A stretch of 64,000 nt of DNA from the NCBI GenBank assembly GCA_947306475.1, contig CAMZGS010000009.1, positions 1-64,000 of the forward strand. Direction: 5' to 3'. A program made the translations under genes and the position numbers. Below are positions 33,919-42,926 of the stretch, one piece after another (position 1 is the first letter of the stretch; each line of letters starts with the position of its first letter). Source of the DNA: an uncultured Comamonas sp. (GTDB lineage Bacteria > Pseudomonadota > Gammaproteobacteria > Burkholderiales > Burkholderiaceae_C). Below the pieces are notes generated by a model. The model was not told the origin of the DNA. It worked only from the letters and a program-made list of their open reading frames with translations, and did not search any database.

Positions 33919-35544
33919 GTGTCCTACGCTTCTGAAACGCGGCGCCGCCGCACCTTTGCCATCATCTCCCACCCGGACGCGGGTAAGACCACGCTGACTG
34001 AAAAATTGCTGCTGTTCTCGGGCGCCATCCAGATCGCCGGTGCGGTGAAGGGCCGCAAGGCGTCGCGCCACGCCACATCCGACTGGATGGAGATTGAAAA
34101 GCAGCGCGGGATTTCCGTGGCCTCGTCGGTGATGCAGATGAGCTACCGCGATCACGTGATCAACCTGCTCGACACCCCCGGTCACAAGGACTTCTCGGAA
34201 GACACCTACCGCGTGCTCACCGCCGTGGACTCGGCGCTGATGGTGATCGACGCGGCCAACGGCGTGGAATCGCAGACCCGCCGCCTGATCGAGGTGTGCC
34301 GCCAGCGCGACACACCCATCATCACCTTTGTGAACAAGATGGACCGCGAGGTGCGCGACCCGCTGGACATCCTGGACGAAGTCGAGCGCGAGCTGGGCAT
34401 GCCTTGCTGTCCCATCACCTGGCCGGTGGGGCAGGGCAAGACCTTTGGCGGGATCATTGATCTGCGCACGCAGAGCATGACGGTGTTCCAGGCAGGTAGC
34501 GAAAAACGCCCGGAAGAGTTCGAAGTCATTCCGCTGAGCGAAAAGGAAACCCTGCGCCAGCGCTTTGGCCGCGCTTTTGACGATGCGCTGGAGAGCATGG
34601 AGCTGGCCGTGGGTGCCTCAGCCGAATGGAACCACGAGCAGTTCCTGGCGGCCAAGCTCACGCCGGTGTTCTTTGGTTCGGGTGTGAACAACTTTGGTGT
34701 GCAGGAAGTGCTCAATGCCGTGGTGGACATGTCGCCCCCGCCCGGCCCGCGTCTGGCCCATCAGGAGGTGAACCGTCAGCGCCAGGAAGTGACCATCAAG
34801 CCTGAAGACAAGGGCTTCTCGGGCGTGGTGTTCAAGGTACAGGCCAACATGGACGCCAACCACCGCGACCGCATCGCCTTCGTGCGCGTGGCTTCGGGCA
34901 AGTACACCCCCGGCATGAAGATGAAGGTGCAGCGCACCGGCAAGGAGCTGCGCCCCACCTCGGTGGTGACCTTCATGTCGCAGCGCCGCGAAGCGGTGGA
35001 CGAGGCCTACGCGGGCGACATCATCGGTTTTACCATCCACGGCGGTGTGCAACTGGGCGACTCGATCACCGACGGACCCAACCTGCAATTCACCGGCCTG
35101 CCGTTCTTTGCGCCCGAGATGTTCATGACCGTGGTACTGAAAAATCCTTTGCGCTCCAAACAGCTGCAACAAGGCTTGATGGAGTTGGGCGAAGAAGGCG
35201 CCATTCAGGTCTTCAAGCCCGATGCCGGCGGCAACATGCTGCTGGGCGCGGTGGGCCAGCTGCAGTTTGAAGTGGTGCAGCACCGCCTGAAAACCGAATA
35301 CGACTGCGACGTGCGTCTGGAAGGCTGCCAGTACACCGGCGCGCGCTGGATCACCGCCGACACCCCCGCCGAACTGCGCCAGTTTGAAGCCGCCTACCCG
35401 CTGCGCCTGGCGCACGATGCGGCCAACACCCTGGCATTTTTGTGCACCAGCCCCTACGACGTGCGCTTGGCGCAGGAGCGTTTTCCCAAGATCCACTTCC
35501 ATCCGCTGCGCGAGCATGCGGGGCTGGAGTTGCAAAGCAGCTGA
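33919..35544 (+). CDS. prfC: Peptide chain release factor 3
   Basis: RF3 is the GTPase that removes RF1/RF2 from the ribosome after peptide release. The protein has G1 in ISHPDAGKTTLTEKLLLF, G3 in DTPGHKDFSEDTYR and G4 in FVNKMDRE. The track start is 33796, but family homology begins at SYASETRRRRTFAIISHP, directly after a GTG at 33919, giving 541 residues. An ATG at 33868 with GGAAG is the alternative. No good ribosome site precedes the GTG, so the start is uncertain by 17 codons. It is divergent from the MOSC gene. Confidence 0.93.
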   Translation: MSYASETRRRRTFAIISHPDAGKTTLTEKLLLFSGAIQIAGAVKGRKASRHATSDWMEIEKQRGISVASSVMQMSYRDHVINLLDTPGHKDFSEDTYRVLTAVDSALMVIDAANGVESQTRRLIEVCRQRDTPIITFVNKMDREVRDPLDILDEVERELGMPCCPITWPVGQGKTFGGIIDLRTQSMTVFQAGSEKRPEEFEVIPLSEKETLRQRFGRAFDDALESMELAVGASAEWNHEQFLAAKLTPVFFGSGVNNFGVQEVLNAVVDMSPPPGPRLAHQEVNRQRQEVTIKPEDKGFSGVVFKVQANMDANHRDRIAFVRVASGKYTPGMKMKVQRTGKELRPTSVVTFMSQRREAVDEAYAGDIIGFTIHGGVQLGDSITDGPNLQFTGLPFFAPEMFMTVVLKNPLRSKQLQQGLMELGEEGAIQVFKPDAGGNMLLGAVGQLQFEVVQHRLKTEYDCDVRLEGCQYTGARWITADTPAELRQFEAAYPLRLAHDAANTLAFLCTSPYDVRLAQERFPKIHFHPLREHAGLELQSS

Positions 35545-35572
35545 CCTGTTTGGCTGTTTCTGAAAATTAGTT

Positions 35573-37249
35573 ATGTATGCAAAAGTAGAGTTGTCCAAAA
35601 GTAATTGGCTGTTTTTATGGGCAATTGCTTTTTTCTCGATGTGGATCAGGATGAATTTCCACATTTTTGCAGTGGGTTGGGCAGCGCATGATGATTTGCT
35701 CTTTGTTCAGCTTGCTGCAAATATAGGTATGGGTAATTGGCTGGGTGATTACAGTAACCTTACTCATGCCAAAGGGGTTGGATATTCTATTTTTCTTCTG
35801 ATTAATCATGCTTTGGGTTTGCCGCTGAAGTTTGGCGAGCATGCTGCATATCTGGGGGCTGCTTTTTTTCTGGCTATAACCATGGGGAGATTGTTGCAGT
35901 CTCGGGCGGCGGTTTTTGCATTTTTTGCGGTATTGGCATTGATGCCGACCGTATGGGCTGCAGCGGTTGCGGGTCGAGTTGTGCGTGAGGGTATTTATGT
36001 CACTCAATCGATTCTCATTGTTTCTCTTGGCATCCATTGCTGGATATTAGGTGTAGGCAGAGATTGTTCAGTTGTAGAAAGTTTGAAAAATAATTGGGGC
36101 AAGCTGACGCTCTTAGGTGTTGCAGGTGGATGGTTTTGGATAACCCGAGAAGAGGGTGTCTGGCTATTCCCGGCATTGCTGATATTGATGGGTGGATGGA
36201 TTTGGCAGCAGAAGGCGTACATCCAAAATTGGAAGCCCATCGCTGCTTACTTGCTCTTGCCTCTCGTCAGCGCCTCGGTGGTGGTTGGGGTTGTAAATAC
36301 CATAAATTATTTTGAATATGGGGTTTTTAGAAACAACGATTTCCGCTCTTCAGACTTTAAGTCTGGTTATGGTGCTTTGACCAGAATTCGTCATGACCAG
36401 TGGCAGCGTTACGTCCTCTTTCCTGCCGATGCACGTCAACGTGCGTATGCCATGAGTGCCGCTGCGCGTGAACTGCAGCCGTTTTTTGAGGGGCAGGGGG
36501 CCGCCAATTGGCGCAAAGTGGGATGCGATCAAACCGCGACCCAGGAGTGTCCAGAAATTCTGTCGGGCTGGTTTATGTGGGCGTTGCGAGACGCGGTCGC
36601 CGCAGCAGGCCATTACAAGGATGCGCAAACTGCCAGTGCCTTTTATCAGCGCCTCAGTGCGGAAATTGATGCGGGTTGTCGCCAGCGCCCTGAGGACTGT
36701 CTGCCCAATAGGGCAACGATGTTGCCGCCTTGGCGCAGTGAGTACGTCGGCGATACGCTGAAGGCTTCCTGGGAGGTGTTCAAAACGCTGTCCACTTTTG
36801 GAAACGTACCGCCCCACAAGCTGGCGAGTGTGGGAACGAAGGAGCAGCTTTGGCTTTTCGAAGTGGTGACCAATGGGCCTTTGAGTCCAACGGACCCAGC
36901 GTTATTAAGTCCTGCATCCCCGCGCGATAAGATTCGAGAAAAAATAGCGTTTTGGTTGTTCAAAATCGTCAAGGCGTTTTCTGGAATCGGCTTGCCTTTG
37001 GCCCTGCTTGCCTGGCTGATTTGGTCGATAGTCTGTCTTGTGAAGCGCCAACCACCCAGTGCTGCGTGGATGGTTGCTACTGCACTTTCGGCAGCTATCG
37101 TGACACGGGTTGTCTTACTTGGGTTGCTGGAAGTTACCTCCATGCCCAGCAATAATATGCTGTATCTTTTTCCGGTGGCTCCGTTCTCGTTGGCGATGAT
37201 AGTTTTTATGGTTTTTGCGACGGTTCGTGGGTTAAGTTTTAAAAAATAA
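35573..37249 (+). CDS. Polytopic membrane protein, probable GT-C glycosyltransferase
   Basis: The 558-residue protein has about nine hydrophobic segments. They cluster at the N-terminus (to about residue 250) and the C-terminus (from about 455), around a soluble region of about 200 residues. The first extracytoplasmic loop contains HDD (residues 39-41), matching the acidic motif of GT-C enzymes that use polyprenyl-linked sugars. I do not recognise a precise family. Codon use is more AT-rich than in its neighbours, above all in the first half, which suggests acquisition by transfer. It is 27 bases ahead of a DPM1-like glycosyltransferase gene and likely works with it and GtrA in decorating a surface glycan. 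Confidence 0.6.
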   Translation: MYAKVELSKSNWLFLWAIAFFSMWIRMNFHIFAVGWAAHDDLLFVQLAANIGMGNWLGDYSNLTHAKGVGYSIFLLINHALGLPLKFGEHAAYLGAAFFLAITMGRLLQSRAAVFAFFAVLALMPTVWAAAVAGRVVREGIYVTQSILIVSLGIHCWILGVGRDCSVVESLKNNWGKLTLLGVAGGWFWITREEGVWLFPALLILMGGWIWQQKAYIQNWKPIAAYLLLPLVSASVVVGVVNTINYFEYGVFRNNDFRSSDFKSGYGALTRIRHDQWQRYVLFPADARQRAYAMSAAARELQPFFEGQGAANWRKVGCDQTATQECPEILSGWFMWALRDAVAAAGHYKDAQTASAFYQRLSAEIDAGCRQRPEDCLPNRATMLPPWRSEYVGDTLKASWEVFKTLSTFGNVPPHKLASVGTKEQLWLFEVVTNGPLSPTDPALLSPASPRDKIREKIAFWLFKIVKAFSGIGLPLALLAWLIWSIVCLVKRQPPSAAWMVATALSAAIVTRVVLLGLLEVTSMPSNNMLYLFPVAPFSLAMIVFMVFATVRGLSFKK

Positions 37250-37276
37250 TTCGATTGAATACTTGAAAGAAATTCA

Positions 37277-38431
37277 ATGCAGTTAACTATACTGATGCCC
37301 TGCTTGAACGAAGCGGAAACGCTGGCGACTTGCATTAAAAAAGCCAATAAATGGATAGCAGAATCCGGGGTTGCTGCTGAGGTAGTGATTGCAGATAACG
37401 GAAGCACCGATGGTTCTCAGGATATTGCCCAATCCTTGGGTGCTCGGGTGGTTCCAGTCAAAGAGCGCGGATATGGTGCAGCACTTTTTCACGGCAGCAT
37501 GGCTGCTGCCGGTGAGTGGATCATCATGGGCGACTCGGATGACTCCTACGATTTCAGCAAGCTGGATGCGTTTGTAGAAAAGCTCAAGCAAGGCTACGAC
37601 CTGGTGATGGGTAATCGTTTCCTTGGAGGAATTGCCCCGGGCGCCATGCCTTGGAAAAACAAGTACATTGGCAATCCTGTGCTCACTTGGATTGGTCGGC
37701 TGTTGTTCAAGTGTCCCGCCAAGGATTTTCATTGTGGTCTGCGTGCTTTTAGAAAGGATGCCTTTCTGAAAATGGATTTGCGCACCACAGGCATGGAATA
37801 TGCCTCTGAAATGGTGATCAAGGCCACGCTGTTCAAGATGAAAATCGCAGAAGTGCCGACCACGCTTTCCAAGGATGGGCGCTCGCGTCCTCCACATCTG
37901 CGCCCATGGCGCGATGGCTGGCGTCACTTGCGTTTCATGCTGCTGTTTAGTCCGCGCTGGCTGTTCATCATCCCCGGGCTGACACTGGCTTTGATCAGCT
38001 TGGTGATCTATCTGAGATTGCTTGCCGGACCGTTAAAGATTGGGGAAGTGAGCTTTGATGTGCACACCCTTTTCTTTGCCGGGGCGGGCATCATTCTGGG
38101 TTATCTGTCTTTTTCGTTGGGCGTGGTGGCCCGGATGTTTGGTATTCGAGAGGGCTTGCTCGGGGAGCACGCAGTGCTCGAAAAAGTGCGCACTTCTCCC
38201 GTATTGGAAATAGGCGGCATTGCGGGGTTGGCGCTCATGGTGTTCGGCCTGGTTTCTGGTGGATGTGCTCTTGCAGAGTGGGGGCAACAAAATTTTGGTG
38301 CCTTGTCTTCGCAGGGCCTTTTGCGGCAAGTGAGCTTCTCCACCGTGTTGATCTTGAGCGGTGGTGTGACCCTCATGACATCGCTGCTGATCGGCTTTCT
38401 GGCCTTGCCCACCAAAAATAAAGATCGTTGA
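37277..38431 (+). CDS. Family 2 glycosyltransferase (DPM1/GtrB-like) with C-terminal membrane helices
   Basis: The 384-residue protein begins with a GT-A domain: ILMPCLNEAETLATCI, the nucleotide-site Asp in VIADNGSTDG, and the metal motif in MGDSDDSYDF (Asp86 and Asp88). CGLRAFRKDAF and a basic stretch follow. About four membrane helices lie after residue 228. Enzymes of this type transfer a sugar from a nucleotide donor to undecaprenyl phosphate on the cytoplasmic face. With the GtrA-like gene next door, this forms the typical Gtr pair. The ATG at 37277 follows GAAAG. Confidence 0.85.
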   Translation: MQLTILMPCLNEAETLATCIKKANKWIAESGVAAEVVIADNGSTDGSQDIAQSLGARVVPVKERGYGAALFHGSMAAAGEWIIMGDSDDSYDFSKLDAFVEKLKQGYDLVMGNRFLGGIAPGAMPWKNKYIGNPVLTWIGRLLFKCPAKDFHCGLRAFRKDAFLKMDLRTTGMEYASEMVIKATLFKMKIAEVPTTLSKDGRSRPPHLRPWRDGWRHLRFMLLFSPRWLFIIPGLTLALISLVIYLRLLAGPLKIGEVSFDVHTLFFAGAGIILGYLSFSLGVVARMFGIREGLLGEHAVLEKVRTSPVLEIGGIAGLALMVFGLVSGGCALAEWGQQNFGALSSQGLLRQVSFSTVLILSGGVTLMTSLLIGFLALPTKNKDR

Positions 38432-38437
38432 TTGAGC

Positions 38438-38845
38438 ATGCACATCAGTCGCTCAGTACTGCTGTTCGGCGTCGTAGGCATTGCCGGTTTGCTGGTGGAT
38501 GTGGCTGTGCTGGCGCTCTTGCACCCCTGGCTGGGGGCGTATGGTGCGCGGCTGGTGTCGTTCATGGCGGCGGCCAGCACGACGTGGTGGCTCAACCGCC
38601 AGCTGACGTTTGCCGGTCGCCCGGCGCAGGTGGGGTTGTGGGCCGAGTACGTGCGCTACATCGGCCTGATGTTAGGCGGGGGCTCGGTCAACTATGCGGT
38701 GTATTCGCTGCTGGCCTGGTACTTCCCGCAGACCACGCTGCACCTGTTTGCCTATGTGGCTGCCGGCAGTCTGGCGGGAATGACGGTCAATTATCTGGGT
38801 GCCAGCCGCTGGCTGTACCGCCAGGGCCGCTCACGCCACCCTTGA
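38438..38845 (+). CDS. GtrA family membrane protein
   Basis: The 135-residue protein has four hydrophobic segments and the GtrA pattern FGVVGIAGLLVDVAVLALL near the start and YLGASRWLYR near the end. GtrA proteins are thought to flip lipid-linked sugars made by a GtrB enzyme across the inner membrane. The ATG at 38438 is six bases after the GT2 stop; the track start is an upstream TTG. Base composition here is back to the GC-rich norm. It is the last gene of the cassette. Confidence 0.85.
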   Translation: MHISRSVLLFGVVGIAGLLVDVAVLALLHPWLGAYGARLVSFMAAASTTWWLNRQLTFAGRPAQVGLWAEYVRYIGLMLGGGSVNYAVYSLLAWYFPQTTLHLFAYVAAGSLAGMTVNYLGASRWLYRQGRSRHP

Positions 38846-38955
38846 GACGTCGTTGCGAAGCCTGGTCGTACCCACTGGCACTGCCTGCGGCTTCGCGCCC
38901 CTGCCGGGGGTGTCCAACCTCTCTTCTGGCTGTTTTGTTATATCGATATGATTAT

Positions 38956-38970
38956 TTGATCCTGGATCAA
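38956..38970. promoter_or_regulatory. Palindrome upstream of cysI
   Basis: TTGATCCTGGATCAA is a perfect palindrome with 7-bp arms around one central base. It sits in an AT-rich stretch 54 bases before the cysI start. It could be an operator for the sulfate assimilation operon. CysB sites are less well defined than this, so the binding protein is not known. Confidence 0.5.
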
Positions 38971-39023
38971 TAGATCATTTCTAGGTACAAACGCGGTCTG
39001 CAAAGATTGTTGACCCGGCCACC

Positions 39024-40808
39024 ATGTACCAATACACCCAATTCGACAAGCAGTTCGTCCTGCTGCGTGCCCAGCAGTTTCGTGACCAGCTCCAGCGCTG
39101 GGAGCGCGGTGAGCTGACCGATGAGCAACTGCTGCCGCTGCGCCTGCAAAACGGCTGGTATGTCCAGCGCTATGCCCCGATGGCGCGCATTGCGGTGCCG
39201 TATGGCGAGATCAGCAGCGCCCAGCTGCGCATGCTGGCGCACATTGCGCGCGAGTACGACCGCCCCGATCCGCAGCTGCTTGAGCGCGCCCAGGCCACCC
39301 AGAATGCGCTGGAAGCGGCCCAGCAGGGCCAGACGCTGGCAGCGCCTGCGCTGCGCTATGGCTATGGCCACTTCACCACGCGCACCAATGTGCAGTTCAA
39401 CTGGATTCCGCTGTCCAAGGCGGCCGATGTGATGGAGCTGCTGGCCAGCGTGTCCATGCACGGCATTCAGACCAGTGGCAACGACATTCGCAACATCAAC
39501 TGCGATGCCTGGGAGGGGATTGCGGAGGACAGCATCATCGACTGCCGCCCGTTTGCCGAGATCACGCGCCAGTGGAGCACGCTGCACCCCGAGTTCACCT
39601 ACCTGCCGCGCAAGTTCAAGATTTCCTTCAACGGCGCAGCCGAGGACCGCGCCGCCCTGCGCTGGTACGACATCGGCCTGCAGGGCACGCGCAATGCTGC
39701 GGGTGAAGTGGGCTTTACGGTGCTGGTGGGTGGCGGCATGGGGCGCACCCCCATCAATGGATCGGTGGTGCGTGAGTTCCTGCCCTGGGCGCAGCTGCTC
39801 AACTACATCGAGGCCATCGTCCGTGTGTACAACGCCTACGGGCGGCGCGACAACAAGTGGAAGGCGCGCATCAAGATGCTGGTCAAGGCCGAGGGCCAGG
39901 CCTTCATCGATGCGGTGGAAAAAGAGTTCCAGGACATTCTGGAAAAGGACGGTGCCCCGCACACCATCACCCAGGCCGAGCTGGATCGCGTCTCCAGCCA
40001 CTTTGTCGTGCCCGACCTCAAGCCGGCCAACCTGCCCAGCAAGGTCGATCCCCAGGGCCAGCTGTACCAGCACTGGCTGCGCCAGAACGTGCGGGGGCAC
40101 AAGCTGCCTGGCATGGCCACGGTGGTGCTGTCCTTCAAGCGCCCCGGTTTTGCGCCGGGCGATGCCGATGCCGACACCATGGAGGCGCTGGCTCAGCTGG
40201 CCGAGCAGTTCTCCGCCGGTGAGGCGCGCCTGACGCGCGAGCAGAACGTGCTGCTGCCCTGGGTGTTCCAGAGCGACCTGCCCGCCTTGTACGAAGCCGC
40301 GCGCAAGCTGGGGCTGGCCAGGCCCAACATCGGGCTGCTGACCGATCTGATTGCCTGCCCGGGCGGCGACTTCTGCTCGCTGGCCAATGCACGCTCGCTG
40401 CACATTGCCGAGGCGGTGTTGCAGCGCTACCAGGACATGGACGAGCTGCTTGACCTGGGCCCCATCGACCTGCACATGAGCGGCTGCATCAACAGCTGCG
40501 GCCACCACCACAGCGGCCACATCGGCATTCTGGGTGTGGATAAGGATGGCAAGGAGTGGTACCAGATCACCCTGGGCGGCTCCGACGGCAGCAAGCTCTC
40601 CGGCCCGGCCACGGGCGGCAAGGTGGTGGGCCCGGCCTTCACGGCCGCCGAAGTGCCCGATGTGATCGAGGCGTTGCTGGACACCTACCGCGAGCTGCGC
40701 CAGGAAGGCGAGCTGTTCATCGACACGCTGCGCCGCATCGGCCACCAGCCGTTCAAGGAGGCCGCACACGCTGCGCGCCATCCCAAAGATGAAGCCCTAG
40801 CCATTTGA
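39024..40808 (+). CDS. cysI: Sulfite reductase hemoprotein subunit
   Basis: CysI reduces sulfite to sulfide with six electrons, using siroheme and a 4Fe-4S cluster. The 594-residue protein has the cluster cysteines in CPGGDFC (Cys445, Cys451) and CINSC (Cys488, Cys492). The substrate-binding arginine region is GHFTTRTNVQF. In the family such proteins are annotated as nitrite/sulfite reductase, but the adjacent sulfate-activation genes make sulfite the likely substrate. No CysJ flavoprotein gene is in the window, so the electron donor must be encoded elsewhere. It heads the cysI-DUF934-cysH-cysD-cysN operon. Confidence 0.92.
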   Translation: MYQYTQFDKQFVLLRAQQFRDQLQRWERGELTDEQLLPLRLQNGWYVQRYAPMARIAVPYGEISSAQLRMLAHIAREYDRPDPQLLERAQATQNALEAAQQGQTLAAPALRYGYGHFTTRTNVQFNWIPLSKAADVMELLASVSMHGIQTSGNDIRNINCDAWEGIAEDSIIDCRPFAEITRQWSTLHPEFTYLPRKFKISFNGAAEDRAALRWYDIGLQGTRNAAGEVGFTVLVGGGMGRTPINGSVVREFLPWAQLLNYIEAIVRVYNAYGRRDNKWKARIKMLVKAEGQAFIDAVEKEFQDILEKDGAPHTITQAELDRVSSHFVVPDLKPANLPSKVDPQGQLYQHWLRQNVRGHKLPGMATVVLSFKRPGFAPGDADADTMEALAQLAEQFSAGEARLTREQNVLLPWVFQSDLPALYEAARKLGLARPNIGLLTDLIACPGGDFCSLANARSLHIAEAVLQRYQDMDELLDLGPIDLHMSGCINSCGHHHSGHIGILGVDKDGKEWYQITLGGSDGSKLSGPATGGKVVGPAFTAAEVPDVIEALLDTYRELRQEGELFIDTLRRIGHQPFKEAAHAARHPKDEALAI

Positions 40809-40831
40809 ACCTCGGCCCCAGGATGACTGCT

Positions 40832-41269
40832 ATGCAAATCATTGCTTACGGCGCAGCACCAGCCAGCGCCAACCCGGAAAAAACCTTGCAGATTGCCAAC
40901 GACGCCGACATCAACGAACTGGTGGCCGGCGGTGCCCTGGAGGGCATTGAGTTGGTGGAGCTGAACTTCCCCAAATTCACCGACGGGCGCGCCTACACCC
41001 AGGCAGTGCTGCTGCGCCGCCGCCACCGCTTTACCGGCGACATCCGCGCCACGGGCGATGTGCTCATCGACCAGCTGGTGCACATGCAGCGCAGCGGCTT
41101 CAGCAGCGCCGTGCTGGCCGAAGGTGTCGATGCCAGCGCCGCGCAGCGTCAGTTCGAGCGCTTTGGCGCCTTCTACCAGGGCGACGTGCTGGAGCAGCGC
41201 CCGCTGTTTGCCCGCCAGGGTGCAGAGCAGGCCGCTACCGCCGCCACTACCGATCAGGAGACCGTATGA
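40832..41269 (+). CDS. DUF934 family protein of the sulfate assimilation operon
   Basis: The protein (145 residues from the ATG at 40832) contains NFPKFTDGRAYTQAVLLRRR, the signature of DUF934. Members are nearly always next to cysI and cysH in proteobacteria and are assumed to assist sulfite reduction, but no activity is established. There are three possible starts: TTG 40805, ATG 40823 and ATG 40832. I prefer the last because AGGA is eight bases upstream. Its stop overlaps the cysH start (ATGA). Confidence 0.85.
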   Translation: MQIIAYGAAPASANPEKTLQIANDADINELVAGGALEGIELVELNFPKFTDGRAYTQAVLLRRRHRFTGDIRATGDVLIDQLVHMQRSGFSSAVLAEGVDASAAQRQFERFGAFYQGDVLEQRPLFARQGAEQAATAATTDQETV

Positions 41270-41916
41270 GCCAGCAGTCCCCCAACAGCGCCGTGAGCGC
41301 TGCCGAGCTGGCGCGCGTCAATGCCGAGCTGGGCCGCAACGCCGAGGGCCTGGTGGCCTGGGCACTGGGCCTGGGGCAGCGCGCCATCGTGACGACCAAC
41401 TTCCGGCCCTTTGAGGCCGTGATCCTGCACATGGTCACGCGCGTGCAGCCCGATGTGCCAGTGATCTGGATGGACAACGGCTACAACACCGAGGCCACCT
41501 ACCGCTTTGCCGATGAGGTGACCCAGCTGCTGGGCCTGAACCTGAAGATCTACCTGCCCAAGCGCTCGCGCGCGCACCGCGAGGCGGTGGAAGGCCCCAC
41601 CCCGGCGCTGGACGATCCGCGCCACGCCGCCTTTACCGAAGAGGTCAAGCTCGAGCCCTTTGCCCGTGCCCTGCGCGAAACCGCGCCGCAGGTGTGGTTC
41701 ACCGCCCTGCGCGCCACCGACAGCGCCGTGCGCGCGCAGATGGAGCCCGTCAGTATCAACCCCGATGGTCTGATCAAAGTGGCGCCGCTGCTGCACTGGA
41801 GCAGCAAAGACTTGTACGACTACTGCGAAAAGCACAACCTGCCCAACAACTTCGATTACGTCGATCCCACCAAGGGCGAAGAGCAGCGCGAGTGCGGCCT
41901 GCATCTGGCGCACTGA
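41266..41916 (+). CDS. cysH: Phosphoadenylyl-sulfate (PAPS) reductase, Fe-S-free type
   Basis: CysH reduces activated sulfate to sulfite using thioredoxin. The 216-residue protein has the catalytic cysteine in ECGLH close to the C-terminus. The four cysteines that hold the 4Fe-4S cluster in APS reductases are missing; FTEEVK stands where CCxxRK is expected, and no CxxC occurs before ECGLH. The enzyme should therefore prefer PAPS over APS. PAPS needs an APS kinase, and no cysC is in this operon or fused to cysN. It is coupled to the DUF934 gene by an ATGA overlap. It is shorter at the C-terminus than E. coli CysH. Confidence 0.88.
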   Translation: MSQQSPNSAVSAAELARVNAELGRNAEGLVAWALGLGQRAIVTTNFRPFEAVILHMVTRVQPDVPVIWMDNGYNTEATYRFADEVTQLLGLNLKIYLPKRSRAHREAVEGPTPALDDPRHAAFTEEVKLEPFARALRETAPQVWFTALRATDSAVRAQMEPVSINPDGLIKVAPLLHWSSKDLYDYCEKHNLPNNFDYVDPTKGEEQRECGLHLAH

Positions 41917-41966
41917 GCCGGCGTGCCACCGCCGCTTTTCCACGATCTGATTGTTTGAGTTCCGAC

Positions 41967-42926
41967 ATGAACGCACCTTTACACGCCGGGGCGATCGACC
42001 CGGCACTGCACCCCTCTGCCCTGCAGCATCTGAGCAACACCCACCTGGATGCGCTGGAGGAAGAAACCATCTTCATCCTGCGCGAAGTGGCGGCCAGCTT
42101 TGAGCGCCCGGCGCTGCTGTTTTCGGGCGGCAAGGACTCCCTGGTCATGCTGCACTGCGCTGAAAAGGCCTTTGGCCGTGGCCGCTTGCCGTTTCCGCTG
42201 CTGATGATCGACACCGGGCACAACTTCCCCGAAGTGACGGAATTTCGCGACCAGCGTGCGGCCGAACTGGGCGCCGAGCTGATCGTGCGCAGCGTCGAGG
42301 ACAGCATGGCGCGTGGCACCGTGCGCCTGTCGCGCCCCGACGAGCCGCGCAATGCGCACCAGTCGGTGACGCTGCTCGAAGCCATCGATGAATTCCGCTT
42401 TGACGCCCTGATTGGCGGCGCGCGCCGCGACGAAGAAAAAGCCCGCGCCAAGGAGCGCATCTTTAGCCACCGCGACAGCTTTGGTCAGTGGCAGCCCAAG
42501 GCCCAGCGCCCCGAGCTGTGGACGCTGTTCAACACCCGCTTGGCACCGGGCGAGCACTTCCGCGTCTTCCCCATCAGCAACTGGACCGAGCTGGATGTGT
42601 GGCAGTACATCGCCCGCGAAAACGTCGCCCTGCCCAGCCTGTACTACGCGCACCCGCGCGAAATCGTTGAGCGCCGTGGCCTGCTGGTGCCCGTGACGCC
42701 GCTGACGCCCGTGCAAGACGGTGAAACCGTGCAAACGCGCACCGTGCGCTTTCGCACCCTGGGCGACATCACCTGCACCTGCCCGGTGGAAAGCAACGCG
42801 GCCACGCCCGAAGCCATCGTGCAGGAGACGCTGACCACCGAGATCAGCGAGCGCGGCGCCACGCGCATGGACGACAAGACCAGCGAAGCCTCCATGGAAA
42901 AGCGCAAGAAAGACGGGTACTTCTAA
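41967..42926 (+). CDS. cysD: Sulfate adenylyltransferase subunit 2
   Basis: CysD is the catalytic subunit of ATP sulfurylase and makes APS from ATP and sulfate. The 319-residue protein has the PP-loop in LLFSGGKDSLVMLHCAEKAF and typical motifs later (IGGARRDEEKARAKERIFS). The C-terminus ends in MEKRKKDGYF, as in other CysD proteins. The track ORF begins at 41694 in another gene; the ATG at 41967 gives the family length. Its stop overlaps the cysN start (TAATG). Confidence 0.97.
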   Translation: MNAPLHAGAIDPALHPSALQHLSNTHLDALEEETIFILREVAASFERPALLFSGGKDSLVMLHCAEKAFGRGRLPFPLLMIDTGHNFPEVTEFRDQRAAELGAELIVRSVEDSMARGTVRLSRPDEPRNAHQSVTLLEAIDEFRFDALIGGARRDEEKARAKERIFSHRDSFGQWQPKAQRPELWTLFNTRLAPGEHFRVFPISNWTELDVWQYIARENVALPSLYYAHPREIVERRGLLVPVTPLTPVQDGETVQTRTVRFRTLGDITCTCPVESNAATPEAIVQETLTTEISERGATRMDDKTSEASMEKRKKDGYF

